Source: Bradyrhizobium sp. SZCCT0153
GTDB taxonomy: Bacteria; Pseudomonadota; Alphaproteobacteria; Rhizobiales; Xanthobacteraceae
Direction: 5' to 3'
DNA: 64,000 nt
NCBI RefSeq assembly: GCF_018129995.1
Contig: NZ_JAFCKS010000005.1
Coordinates: forward strand, 1-64,000
Of the stretch, positions 1 to 7,994 are shown in pieces. The first letter of the stretch is position 1; every line of letters starts with the position of its first letter. A model generated the notes under the pieces. It did no database searches. It worked only from the letters and a program-made list of their open reading frames with translations, and was not told the DNA's origin. The position numbers and the translations under genes were made by a program.

Positions 1-313
1 ACCTGCATGCTGCTGTGCGGTTCTTTTGCGCTACATCTTCGCGCAGCGGACCGCGGGTGCCAGCCGGCACCCGGCCTTCCCTGCGCCCTCTTGGCTTGGA
101 GAGGGCGGAGCGACAAAGCAAAGCTCGGGCGAAATGCGCCGCGAGGATGCGAAGGCGTGCCTGCGACACAATTCGAAGAGCGGAGCCGTCGCCTCATACT
201 CCGTCATTGCGATCGCAGCGAAGCTAAATATTCGGCAATCGTGCCCGCACCGCCGATGGACTTGATTGGCGCAATCCGGTTCAATGCGGCGAATGAGGGT
301 CTATCGAGCGACA
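1..313. other. Leading non-coding stretch
   Basis: I see no supported gene here; the open frames are overlapping and lack ribosome sites. Bases 201-224 (CCGTCATTGCGATCGCAGCG and following) look like a worn copy of a short repeat that I remember as common between Bradyrhizobium genes. That link is memory, not a search. Confidence 0.4.
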
Positions 314-595
314 ATGATGTCGAAATATCTGCTGGTTATTCTGCTGATCGCCTCGCCGGCCATGGCGCAGATCAAGCTGACCCCAAAGACCACGGCGGCG
401 CATCCGGACCCCTGCGCGCCGATCGGGCGAACCGCGGACGGCAAGCTGGTCTACTCCATGAAATGCGAGAACCTGCCGGCGCCGCCCGCGCCGCCGCCGC
501 AGGCGGAACTGAAGGAGGCGCCGCTGCCTGCCGCCGAGCCGGAGCCGGAGGTGCGTCGGAGCGGCGTTTTCGGCTGGTCCTACGACCGCAGGTGA
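314..595 (+). CDS. Small secreted proline-rich hypothetical protein
   Basis: The frame encodes about 93 residues starting MMSKYLLVILLIASPAMAQ, a clear Sec signal peptide with a cleavage site after AMA. The mature part is short, has two cysteines (in DPCAP and MKCEN) and a Pro/Ala-rich segment, and ends with a short aromatic tail (GVFGWSYDRR). Two adjacent ATGs (314 and 317) could start it, with only a weak GAG upstream. I do not recognise a domain. Its stop lies just before the putative sigma54 promoters of the next operon, so it is probably a separate transcription unit. Confidence 0.6.
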   Translation: MMSKYLLVILLIASPAMAQIKLTPKTTAAHPDPCAPIGRTADGKLVYSMKCENLPAPPAPPPQAELKEAPLPAAEPEPEVRRSGVFGWSYDRR

Positions 596-597
596 TG

Positions 598-612
598 TGG
601 CCTCCCACTTGC
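598..612 (+). promoter_or_regulatory. Putative sigma54 promoter (distal) of the DUF3830-puuE operon
   Basis: TGGCCTCCCACTTGC has the GG-N10-GC spacing and TTGC -12 element of RpoN promoters. It lies 73 bases before the DUF3830 start codon. A second match follows at 624-638, so only one may be used. Confidence 0.4.
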
Positions 613-623
613 GCGAACCTGTC

Positions 624-638
624 TGGAATGCTCTTTGC
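624..638 (+). promoter_or_regulatory. Putative sigma54 promoter (proximal) of the DUF3830-puuE operon
   Basis: TGGAATGCTCTTTGC has GG-N10-GC spacing and a good TTTGCT -12 element, but a weaker -24 element than the consensus TGGCAC. Transcription from it would start near 650, about 35 bases before the first gene. Confidence 0.4.
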
Positions 639-684
639 TTGAAGATTCCCCGTGGGGGCAGCGCCCCCGATCCAGAGAGATGAG

Positions 685-1098
685 ATGAGCAAACTCGTTA
701 TCCGCGCCGGCGATTTTACCTTCGATGCCCGCTTCGAGGAGCAAGCCGCGCCCAAGACCGTCGCTGCGTTCCGCAAGGCGCTGCCGTTCGAAAGCCATAT
801 CATCCATGTGCGCTGGAGCGGCGAGGGCGTGTGGATGCCGCTCGGCGACCTCGATTTCGGCGTGGGCTACGAGAACCACACCAGCTATCCCGCGCCCGGC
901 CAGATCATCCTCTATCCCGGCGGCATCAGCGAGACCGAGATCCTGATGGCCTATGGCGGCGTGAGCTTCGCCAGCAAGATGGGCCAGCTCGCCGGCAACC
1001 ACTTCATCACCGTGACCTCTGGGCTGGAGAACCTGGCAACGCTCGGCAAGAGCGTGCTGTGGAAGGGCGCGCTGCCGATCCGCTTCGAGGAAGTCTGA
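685..1098 (+). CDS. DUF3830 family protein, first gene of the allantoinase operon
   Basis: This 137-residue protein matches my memory of the DUF3830 family, a small cyclophilin-like beta-barrel fold with no established reaction. Typical elements are the N-terminal strand (KLVIRAGDFTFDARFEEQAAPKT), a central VRWSGEGVWMPLGD segment and a glycine-rich PGQIILYPGGISE stretch. I start it at ATG 685 after AGAGAGATG rather than at the upstream in-frame ATG 652. Its TGA is followed immediately by the GTG of puuE, so the two are translationally coupled. Position at the head of an allantoin operon implies a role in purine or ureide catabolism, but the reaction is unknown. Confidence 0.8.
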   Translation: MSKLVIRAGDFTFDARFEEQAAPKTVAAFRKALPFESHIIHVRWSGEGVWMPLGDLDFGVGYENHTSYPAPGQIILYPGGISETEILMAYGGVSFASKMGQLAGNHFITVTSGLENLATLGKSVLWKGALPIRFEEV

Positions 1099-2034
1099 GT
1101 GACTGAGACCCGCTACCCGCGCGATCTCCGCGGTTACGGCCGCAACCCGCCGCATCCGCAATGGCCTGATAATGCGCGGGTCGCGGTGCAGTTCGTGGTC
1201 AATTTCGAGGAGGGCGGCGAGAACAACATCCTGCACGGCGATCGCGCCTCGGAAGCGTTCCTGTCCGACGTGCTCGGCGCGCAGCCCTGGCCGGGCCAGC
1301 GCCATGCCAATATCGAATCGATGTTCGAGTACGGCTCGCGCGCCGGCTTCTGGCGGCTGTGGCGGATGTTCAGCGAACGCAAATGGCCGACCACCGTGTT
1401 CGGCGTCGCCACCGCGTTGAAGCGCAATCCGGAGATCGTCGCGGCGATGAAGGAGGCGGGCTGGGACATCGCGAGCCATAGCCTGAAGTGGATCGAGCAC
1501 AAGGACATGACCGAGGCGCAGGAGCGTGCGGAAATCGCCGAAGCGATCCGCGTCCATCTTGAGGCGACCGGATCGCGGCCGCTTGGCTGGTACACCGGGC
1601 GCTCCTCGATCAACACCAACCGTCTCCTGATGGAGGAGGGCGGCTTCCTTTATCTCTGTGACTCCTACGCCGACGATCTGCCCTATTGGGTCAAGGGCGC
1701 CAGCGGCAAGCAGCTGGTCATCCCCTATACGCTTGACGCCAACGACATGCGCTTCATCAACCCGCAGGGATTTGCGGAAGGCGAGCAATTCTTCACCTAT
1801 TTGAAGGATGCCTTCGATGTTCTCTACGCCGAAGGTGAGACCGCGCCGAAGATGATGTCGGTGGGACTGCACTGCCGCCTCGCCGGCCGGCCGGGCCGCG
1901 CGGCGGGGCTGATCCGCTTCCTCGACTACATCGGCAAGCATGAGCGTGTCTGGGTTCCGACGCGGCTCCAGATCGCACAGCACTGGCACGACAAGCACGC
2001 GCACCTTGCGGCCGACGCATTCGAGATCGGGTGA
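1099..2034 (+). CDS. puuE: Allantoinase, polysaccharide-deacetylase-like (PuuE type)
   Basis: This protein of 311 residues belongs to the NodB/polysaccharide deacetylase fold subgroup that hydrolyses (S)-allantoin to allantoate without the metal-binding amidohydrolase fold of AllB. Supporting segments are VVNFEEGGENNILHGD (residues 33-48), GWDIASHSLKWIEHKDM (121-137) and PLGWYTGRSSINTNRLL (161-177), which are characteristic of PuuE. Length is normal for the family. It starts with GTG directly abutting the stop of the DUF3830 gene and is followed 6 bases later by the UraD-UraH fusion, so the operon order matches the end of the urate pathway. Confidence 0.93.
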   Translation: MTETRYPRDLRGYGRNPPHPQWPDNARVAVQFVVNFEEGGENNILHGDRASEAFLSDVLGAQPWPGQRHANIESMFEYGSRAGFWRLWRMFSERKWPTTVFGVATALKRNPEIVAAMKEAGWDIASHSLKWIEHKDMTEAQERAEIAEAIRVHLEATGSRPLGWYTGRSSINTNRLLMEEGGFLYLCDSYADDLPYWVKGASGKQLVIPYTLDANDMRFINPQGFAEGEQFFTYLKDAFDVLYAEGETAPKMMSVGLHCRLAGRPGRAAGLIRFLDYIGKHERVWVPTRLQIAQHWHDKHAHLAADAFEIG

Positions 2035-2040
2035 GAGACG

Positions 2041-2928
2041 ATGTCGCAGATCTCGCTTTCTGATCTCAATGCCGCCAGCGAAGCCGATTTCATCGCCGCG
2101 CTCGCCAATGTCGTAGAATATTCGCCGTGGATCGCAGAGCAGCTCGCCGGGAAGCGGCCGTTCGCCGGCATCAACCAGTTGCACGCCGCGCTGATGGCGG
2201 CGATCCAGAGTGCCGAACCCGACGTGCAATTGGCGCTGATCCGTGCGCATCCGGATCTCGCCAACAAGACCCAGCGCGCGGCGGGCCTCACGGCGGAATC
2301 GACCGACGAGCAGAACAGCGCCGGCCTCGACCGGCTCTCTGATGCCGAATACGCCGCGTTCGAGCGCGTCAACAAGGCCTATCGCGACAAGTTCGACATC
2401 CCCTATATCGTCTGCGTACGTCGTCACACCAAGGATTCCGTGCTGAGCGACTTCGAGGCGCGGTTGCGCAATATCGCCAAGACCGAGATGCGCCGCGCGA
2501 TCGAGGAGATTGGCCGCATCTCGGCGTTGCGCCTCGATCAGCTCGTTGTTGCCGACGATAAGCTGAAAGTGCACGGCCGGCTGTCGACCCACGTGCTCGA
2601 CAATCACGCAGGCAAGCCCGCTCCAGGCATCCCGGTGGAGCTCATCGAACTCGCCGCTCTCGGCGAGAGCCGCGTCATCGCGCGCACCTTCACCAATGCG
2701 GACGGGCGTACCGATCAACCGCTGATCGGCGGTCGTCCGCTGCCGATCGGCAGCTATGAGCTCCGCTTCAGCGTGGCCAAATATTATGCCGAGCGCAACG
2801 TCCAGCTCACCGACCCGGCGTTCCTCGACGTGATTCCGCTGCGCTTTGCGATCAGCGAGCCGGAAAGCCATTACCACGTGCCGCTACTGGTCACGCCGTG
2901 GAGCTACTCGACCTATCGTGGCAGCTAG
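2041..2928 (+). CDS. Bifunctional OHCU decarboxylase / 5-hydroxyisourate hydrolase (UraD-UraH fusion)
   Basis: Two enzymes of urate ring opening are joined in one 295-residue chain. Residues 1-165 are 2-oxo-4-hydroxy-4-carboxy-5-ureidoimidazoline decarboxylase: the active-site His70 lies in the AHPDLANK motif, and KFDIPYIVCVRRH (117-129) follows. Residues from about 178 are a transthyretin-like hydroxyisourate hydrolase, with the N-terminal GRLSTHVLD motif (179-187) and the signature C-terminal tetrapeptide YRGS. HIU formed by urate oxidase would be hydrolysed to OHCU and then decarboxylated to (S)-allantoin, the substrate of the adjacent PuuE. Its end overlaps the convergent xanthine dehydrogenase gene by 4 bases. 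Confidence 0.93.
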   Translation: MSQISLSDLNAASEADFIAALANVVEYSPWIAEQLAGKRPFAGINQLHAALMAAIQSAEPDVQLALIRAHPDLANKTQRAAGLTAESTDEQNSAGLDRLSDAEYAAFERVNKAYRDKFDIPYIVCVRRHTKDSVLSDFEARLRNIAKTEMRRAIEEIGRISALRLDQLVVADDKLKVHGRLSTHVLDNHAGKPAPGIPVELIELAALGESRVIARTFTNADGRTDQPLIGGRPLPIGSYELRFSVAKYYAERNVQLTDPAFLDVIPLRFAISEPESHYHVPLLVTPWSYSTYRGS

Positions 2929-5651
2929 TCGCCAAATTTCTCGTGCAGTGCCGGAAACAGCCGGTCCGGCTTGAAGGGAGGCGCGGTGAAGCGGATTCCG
3001 GTGGCGTCCGCGATCGCATTGCCGAGCGCGGCGGCGACCGGATTGTACGGGCTCTCGCTCATCGACTTCGCTCCCAGCGGTCCGATCGTGTCGCTGGTCT
3101 CGGCGAAGAAGACTTCCGTACGCGGCACGTCGGCGAAGGAGGGCAGGTGGTAATCGCGGAATTTCGGATTGGTGACGCGGCCGTCCGCGTCGATCACCAT
3201 CTCCTCGTAGAGCGCCGCACCGAGCGCCTGCGCGACGCCGCCCTCGACCTGGCCGCGGCACTGCATGGGATTGGCGACGACGCCGGCATCCGCCGCCTGC
3301 ACGCTCCTGAGAATCTTCAGCTCGCCGGTGCCCTTGTTCACGGCGACGCGGAAACCCTGCACGTTGAAGCCGACCGAACGCGGCGTGCCGCCGGAACGGC
3401 CGGTGCCTGCGAACGGCTGTCCGCGTTCGCGCGCAAGCCTGGCCAATTCCGCAAACGACATACGCCGCACGCCGCTGACGACAGCGTCGCCTTCGAGCGT
3501 GCAGCCGCCGACCTCACAGAGCCATGCAGCGGCTGCCGCCGCCTTCAACTCGGTCGCAAGCTGCATGGCTGCCTCATGGGTCGCCTTGCCGGCGACGAAG
3601 GTGCCGGCGCTGCCATAGGCGCCGGTGTCGTGGCCGCCATGGGCGGTGTCGGACTGGCGCAGATGGATGCGGTCGACGGTGGTCGCCAGCACGGTGGCGG
3701 CGATCTGCCGGTGCACGGTGCTTGTGCCGTTGCCGAACTCGGCGGTGCCGACGGTGAGATCGAAGCCGCCGTGGTCGTTGAGCGCGATCTTGGCGTCGGC
3801 GAGGTGGCCGGCTGGCGGCACCGTGTCGATCATGGTCAGCGCGACGCCGTCGCCGACCAGCCATTCCGGCGACAGGTCCGGCTGCGGACCATCGGCCTGC
3901 ATCGCGCGCTCGACGAGGTCGAGGCACTGGTCGAGCCCGTAGGAGCCATAGAGCACGTCGTGAAATTCGGATGGCGGCGGCGACAGCATGGGATCGCCGG
4001 GCTTGACGACGTTGCGCCGGCGCATGTCGTAGGGGCTGATCCCGAGTTGCGTTGCCAGCTCGTCGATCGCGGCTTCGATCGCAATCTGCGTTTGCGGCAG
4101 GCCATAGCCGCGAAATGCCCCCGCCGGCACCGTGTTGGTGTAGACGGCGAAGCCGTCGACCTTCTTGTTCGGACAGTTGTAGACGCTGATGGACTCGGCC
4201 AGCGAGTGGAACATCACCGGGCCGGCGTGATTGCCGTAAGCACCGGTGTTGGAGAGCACCTCGAGCTGGAGCGCGGTGAGCTTGCCGTCCGCGTCTGCAC
4301 CGGCCTTGATGTGGACGCGCATCGGATGCCGCGTCGAGGTTGCGATGAACTGCTCCTCGCGGGTGAGCTCCAGCTTCACCGGCCGCCCGGTCTTCAGCGC
4401 GGCAAGCGCCAGGATGTCCTCGACGAACATCTCCTGCTTGCCGCCAAAGCCGCCGCCGACGCGTTCGCAGAACACGCGGACCTTGTCCATGGGAAGCTCG
4501 AAGATATCCGACAGCGCGCGCCGGGTCAGGAACGGTACCTGCGTCGAGGTGCGGACATTGAGCACGCCCGACGCATCAAGCCAGGCGAGCCCGCCATGGG
4601 TTTCCAGAGCGGCATGCTGCACGCGATGGCTGTGGAAGGTGGCCTCGTAGGTGACGGCGGATGTCGCGAGCGCGGCCGCAACGTCGCCGAATTCGCCGTG
4701 CGTCTCCGCGACGAGGTTACGCTGGGCGTCGGCAACGCGATTTTCGCTGGTCCGATCGGGATGAATGATCGGCGCGCCCGGCGCCATCGCCTTCTCAGGG
4801 TCGATCAGCGCAGGCAGAAGCTCGTAACTGACCTGCAGCCGGCGGCAGGCCTCCTCGGCGGCGGCCTCGCTTTCGGCGACGACGGCGGCGACCTTCTGGC
4901 CGATGAAGCGGACGACGTCGTCGAGGATTCGGGTATCCTCCGGATCCATCCAGTCCTTCTCATGCCGCGCGGTCGAGATCAGGATCGTTGGAGCATCCTC
5001 ATGCGTCAGCACCGCGTGCACGCCGGGAACGCGAAGGGCGTCCGATTTGTCGATCGCGACGATCTTCGCGTGCGCGTGCGGCGAGCGGAGCAGCTTGATA
5101 TGCAGCAGGCCGTCGATCTGCGTGTCGAATGTGTAGCGCGCCTTGCCGCGCACGACGTCGGGTCCAGCCGGAGCCGGCAGGCTGCGGCCGAATGCAGCGC
5201 CGGGCTCGACGCTCTCCTCGACATTGATCTTGCCGAGAAGCGCATCCTCGATCGAACGATAGCCGGTGCAGCGACAGATGTTGCCCTTCAGCGCGACGCC
5301 GAGATCGGTGCGCTGCGCCTGATTCAGCGACGCGCAGGTCAGGATCATGCCGGCGGTGCAGAAGCCGCATTGAAAGCCTTGCGCATCGAGGAAGGCCTGC
5401 TGCATCGGATGCGCGCCGTGGTCGTCGCCGAGACCTTCGATCGTGGTGACGGCACGGCCTTCGGCGCGGAAAGCCGGGATCAGGCAGCTATGTACCGGCT
5501 CGCCGTCGAGCAACACGGTGCAGGCGCCGCAATCGCCGGCGTCGCAGCCCTTCTTCACGCCGAAATGGCCGAGCTCGCGCAGAAACGTGCGCAGGCACTG
5601 GCCGGCGCGCGGGCTCTGCGAAAACGGCTTGCCGTTGATCTCGAAGCTCAT
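2925..5651 (-). CDS. Xanthine dehydrogenase, fused [2Fe-2S] and molybdopterin subunits
   Basis: The 908-residue chain joins two normally separate subunits of a xanthine oxidase family hydroxylase. Residues 1-155 are the iron-sulfur module: a plant-ferredoxin-type cluster on Cys36, 41, 44 and 56, and the helical-bundle cluster on Cys95, 98, 126 and 128. From about 165 the molybdenum-cofactor subunit follows, with GGGFGGKQ at 399-406, AFRGYGLPQ at 512-520 and, near residue 855, GAKSMSESP, whose Glu is the probable catalytic base. The FAD subunit is encoded just upstream and overlaps by 4 bases. Purine neighbours point to hypoxanthine/xanthine oxidation to urate, though substrate is inferred from context. 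No xdhC maturation gene is nearby. Confidence 0.9.
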   Translation of the reverse strand: MSFEINGKPFSQSPRAGQCLRTFLRELGHFGVKKGCDAGDCGACTVLLDGEPVHSCLIPAFRAEGRAVTTIEGLGDDHGAHPMQQAFLDAQGFQCGFCTAGMILTCASLNQAQRTDLGVALKGNICRCTGYRSIEDALLGKINVEESVEPGAAFGRSLPAPAGPDVVRGKARYTFDTQIDGLLHIKLLRSPHAHAKIVAIDKSDALRVPGVHAVLTHEDAPTILISTARHEKDWMDPEDTRILDDVVRFIGQKVAAVVAESEAAAEEACRRLQVSYELLPALIDPEKAMAPGAPIIHPDRTSENRVADAQRNLVAETHGEFGDVAAALATSAVTYEATFHSHRVQHAALETHGGLAWLDASGVLNVRTSTQVPFLTRRALSDIFELPMDKVRVFCERVGGGFGGKQEMFVEDILALAALKTGRPVKLELTREEQFIATSTRHPMRVHIKAGADADGKLTALQLEVLSNTGAYGNHAGPVMFHSLAESISVYNCPNKKVDGFAVYTNTVPAGAFRGYGLPQTQIAIEAAIDELATQLGISPYDMRRRNVVKPGDPMLSPPPSEFHDVLYGSYGLDQCLDLVERAMQADGPQPDLSPEWLVGDGVALTMIDTVPPAGHLADAKIALNDHGGFDLTVGTAEFGNGTSTVHRQIAATVLATTVDRIHLRQSDTAHGGHDTGAYGSAGTFVAGKATHEAAMQLATELKAAAAAAWLCEVGGCTLEGDAVVSGVRRMSFAELARLARERGQPFAGTGRSGGTPRSVGFNVQGFRVAVNKGTGELKILRSVQAADAGVVANPMQCRGQVEGGVAQALGAALYEEMVIDADGRVTNPKFRDYHLPSFADVPRTEVFFAETSDTIGPLGAKSMSESPYNPVAAALGNAIADATGIRFTAPPFKPDRLFPALHEKFGD

Positions 5652-6475
5652 GATGGCGTCGCGTCCAGAAGTTCGTCACGGATCTCCTCGGCAAGCCGCA
5701 GTGTCATGTGCTTGCGCCAGAGCGGCTTGCCGTGGATGTCGGTGTGGTACAGATCGTCCGTGATCTGCCGAGCAATAGCGTCGCGAAGCGGGCTCGCCTC
5801 CGGGGCCTTGCGAAAGGACAATCGGATCGGCCGCACCGTCGATGCGGTGACCGTGATCGTCAGCGTGCCGTCGGCATCCAGGCTGCCGATCAGGAGCGCC
5901 GCCGAGCGGCCGACCGGTGCCAGCGAGATCTGGCGAAAGGCCGTGCGGCGCTTCAACGCGGCGATCGGAATATCGATTTGCCGGAGCAGGTCCCCCGGCA
6001 TCAGAAGGTTGCGCTGGTTGCCGGTGACGAAGTCCGCGACTTGCATCTTCTGTTCACCGCCGCCGGCCTTCCAGATGGTACAGACGCCATCGAGCGCCGC
6101 GGTGAGCGAGATCATCGGTCCTGCCGGCAACGACATGCAGAGATTGCCGCCGACCGTCGCCGTCTTCCAGATCTTGAACGAAGCAAGGAAGGCGCGGCAG
6201 CATTGGTTGATCAGCGGCGACGCGAACCAGCCGAACGGACAGGCGAGCCCATCGAGCTGCGCGATGGTGCACGTGGCGGCAATGCTGAGATGACTGTCGG
6301 TGACCGTCAGCGCCGGCCACTTCAGGTCGGTGAGATCGATGAGCCGAGCCAGGTGGACTTGCGGCTCCGAGAACAGCCATGTGCCGCCCGCGAGCCAAGC
6401 ATCACCTGGCGTCCAAACGGGCAGCTGCGCGCGCGTTTGCGGATGGGTGACCGCTGTGATGGTATTCAAATCCAT
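5648..6475 (-). CDS. Xanthine dehydrogenase FAD-binding subunit
   Basis: A 275-residue member of the FAD-binding family of molybdopterin dehydrogenases (CoxM/XdhB type). The pyrophosphate-binding AGGTWLFSEPQ motif is at residues 29-39 and the second FAD motif, TVGGNLCMSLPAGPMI, follows in the middle; the C-terminal third is the CO dehydrogenase flavoprotein-type domain. It would pass electrons from the iron-sulfur clusters of the partner chain to NAD or another acceptor. It is the first gene of the two-gene xdh operon, and its ATGA overlap couples it to the large subunit. A sigma54-like promoter lies at 6521-6535. Confidence 0.9.
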   Translation of the reverse strand: MDLNTITAVTHPQTRAQLPVWTPGDAWLAGGTWLFSEPQVHLARLIDLTDLKWPALTVTDSHLSIAATCTIAQLDGLACPFGWFASPLINQCCRAFLASFKIWKTATVGGNLCMSLPAGPMISLTAALDGVCTIWKAGGGEQKMQVADFVTGNQRNLLMPGDLLRQIDIPIAALKRRTAFRQISLAPVGRSAALLIGSLDADGTLTITVTASTVRPIRLSFRKAPEASPLRDAIARQITDDLYHTDIHGKPLWRKHMTLRLAEEIRDELLDATPS

Positions 6476-6520
6476 GGCCGCGCCAACGCTTCCGCCCGGT
6501 GAATCGTGCAGATGAGTCTT

Positions 6521-6535
6521 GCAAGACCGGAGCCA
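6521..6535 (-). promoter_or_regulatory. Putative sigma54 promoter of the xanthine dehydrogenase operon
   Basis: Read on the minus strand the bases are TGGCTCCGGTCTTGC, with GG-N10-GC spacing, a TGGC -24 element and a TTGC -12 element. Transcription would start near 6510, about 35 bases before the FAD-subunit ATG. A mirrored element for the divergent deaminase lies at 6574-6588. Confidence 0.5.
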
Positions 6536-6558
6536 AGTCGCAACAACAAGTCGCAGCA
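6534..6558 (+). repeat. 13-bp-period direct repeat between divergent promoters
   Basis: CAAGTCGCAACA (6534-6545) and CAAGTCGCAGCA (6547-6558) are near-identical 12-mers in tandem, placed exactly between the two divergent sigma54-like promoters. They could be a shared regulator site; this is inference. Confidence 0.4.
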
Positions 6559-6573
6559 GGATGGCGTTCGGGC

Positions 6574-6588
6574 TGGCGTCTGTCTTGC
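6574..6588 (+). promoter_or_regulatory. Putative sigma54 promoter of the 8-oxoguanine deaminase gene
   Basis: TGGCGTCTGTCTTGC has GG-N10-GC spacing with a TTGCA -12 element. A start near 6600 gives a 25-base leader containing the AGGAGAG ribosome site at 6611. Confidence 0.5.
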
Positions 6589-6624
6589 AGGCCTGCCGTC
6601 AGCGGATGTGAGGAGAGCAGGATC

Positions 6625-7974
6625 ATGAGCGACGCAAAGCCGATCTGGATCAAGGATCCGCTGGCCATCCTCGCCGACGGGGCCGAGTGCGGGGTCGTGG
6701 TGAAGGACGGCCGGATCGTCGAGCTGGTGCCGGTCGGCGCTGCGCCCGCAACTGCGGATGTCGCAGTGTTCGATGCCGGCGAACACGTCGTGCTGCCCGG
6801 CCTCATCAACACCCACCATCATTTCTACCAGACCCTGACGCGGGCGTTGCCGGCGGCGATGGATCGCGAACTGTTTCCCTGGCTCCAGGCGCTCTATCCG
6901 GTCTGGGCGAAGCTGACGCCGGAGCGGCTGCAGCTCGGCGTCACGGTGGCGATGTCCGAGCTGCTGCTGTCGGGCTGCACCACCACGACCGACCACCATT
7001 ACGTGTTCCCTGCGGGGCTCGAGGAATCCGTCGACATCGAGGTTGACGTCGCAAAACGTCTTGGCGTGCGCGTGCTGCTCACGCGCGGCTCGATGAACCT
7101 GTCGCAGCGCGATGGCGGCCTGCCGCCCGATAGCGTCGTGCAGGACGAAGACACCATCCTCGCCGACAGCGCGCGCGTGGTTGCCAAGCATCATCAGCGA
7201 GGTGCGGATGCGATGGTGCAGATCGCGCTCGCGCCGTGCTCGCCGTTCTCGGTGACGACGTCCCTGATGCGTGCCACCGCCGAGCTCGCCGACAAGCTCG
7301 AAGTACGCCTGCATACCCATCTCGCCGAGACCGAGGACGAGAACAGGTTCTGCCAGCAGATGTACGGCTGCCGTCCGCTCGACTATCTCGAGCAATGCGG
7401 CTGGCTCAATGCGCGCACTTGGCTCGCCCATGGTATCTTCTTCGATGCCGACGAGATGAAGCGGTTGGGTCGCGCCGGGACGAGCATCAGCCATTGCGCC
7501 TGCAGCAACCAGCTCCTGGCATCCGGCTGCTGTCCCGTGTGCGATTTGGAGGAAGCCGGCGTCGGCATCGGCATCGGGGTGGACGGTTCGGCCTCGAATG
7601 ATGGATCGAACCTGATGCAGGAGGTGCGGGCGGCGTTCCTCCTGCAGCGGGCGCGCTACGGGGTGGCGAAGGTCAGCCACAAGGATGCGCTGCGCTGGGC
7701 CACCAAGGGTTCGGCAGCCTGCGTCGGCCGGCCGGAACTCGGTGAGATCGCCGTCGGCAAGGCAGCCGATCTTGCGCTGTTCCGGCTCGATGAGCTGCGC
7801 TTCTCCGGCCATGGCGATCCTCTGGCCGCAGTGGTGCTGTGCGGGGCGCATCGGGCTGATCGGGTGATGGTGGCTGGAAAATGGGCCGTAGTCGATGGCG
7901 CGATCCCGGGCCTCGACGTTGCAGACCTCATCCGCCGCCATAGTGCGGCGGCGCGGGCCATGCAGGCCGGATAA
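6625..7974 (+). CDS. 8-oxoguanine deaminase (amidohydrolase superfamily)
   Basis: This 449-residue metal-dependent hydrolase matches the 8-oxoguanine deaminase group typified by Pseudomonas PA0142, as I remember that sequence: INTHHHFYQTLTRALPAAMD with metal-binding His64 and His66, MSELLLSGCTTTTDHHY, RGSMNLSQRDGGLPPDS, the HTHLAE metal/substrate motif and GVDGSASNDGSN with the metal-binding Asp. Deamination of 8-oxoguanine yields urate directly, which bypasses xanthine dehydrogenase. Other cytosine/guanine-type deaminases of the same superfamily remain possible. I chose ATG 6625 because AGGAGAG lies just upstream; the longer frame from 6499 has no ribosome site. The gene is divergent from the xdh operon. 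Confidence 0.85.
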   Translation: MSDAKPIWIKDPLAILADGAECGVVVKDGRIVELVPVGAAPATADVAVFDAGEHVVLPGLINTHHHFYQTLTRALPAAMDRELFPWLQALYPVWAKLTPERLQLGVTVAMSELLLSGCTTTTDHHYVFPAGLEESVDIEVDVAKRLGVRVLLTRGSMNLSQRDGGLPPDSVVQDEDTILADSARVVAKHHQRGADAMVQIALAPCSPFSVTTSLMRATAELADKLEVRLHTHLAETEDENRFCQQMYGCRPLDYLEQCGWLNARTWLAHGIFFDADEMKRLGRAGTSISHCACSNQLLASGCCPVCDLEEAGVGIGIGVDGSASNDGSNLMQEVRAAFLLQRARYGVAKVSHKDALRWATKGSAACVGRPELGEIAVGKAADLALFRLDELRFSGHGDPLAAVVLCGAHRADRVMVAGKWAVVDGAIPGLDVADLIRRHSAAARAMQAG

Positions 7975-7994
7975 TATCCCGGCGAAAATAGAAA

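Noticed and set aside
7..642. Plus-strand open frame of 211 codons at the window start
   Set aside because: It overlaps the signal-peptide protein at 314 in another frame and has no ribosome site or protein-like pattern.
580..2877. Minus-strand open frame of 765 codons opposite puuE and uraD-uraH
   Set aside because: Antisense shadow; the plus-strand proteins have diagnostic active-site motifs in the same interval.
2898..6293. Plus-strand open frame of 1131 codons opposite the xanthine dehydrogenase genes
   Set aside because: It is the antisense shadow of two clear minus-strand genes in GC-rich DNA; its product is Arg/Ala/Asp-rich with no domain pattern.
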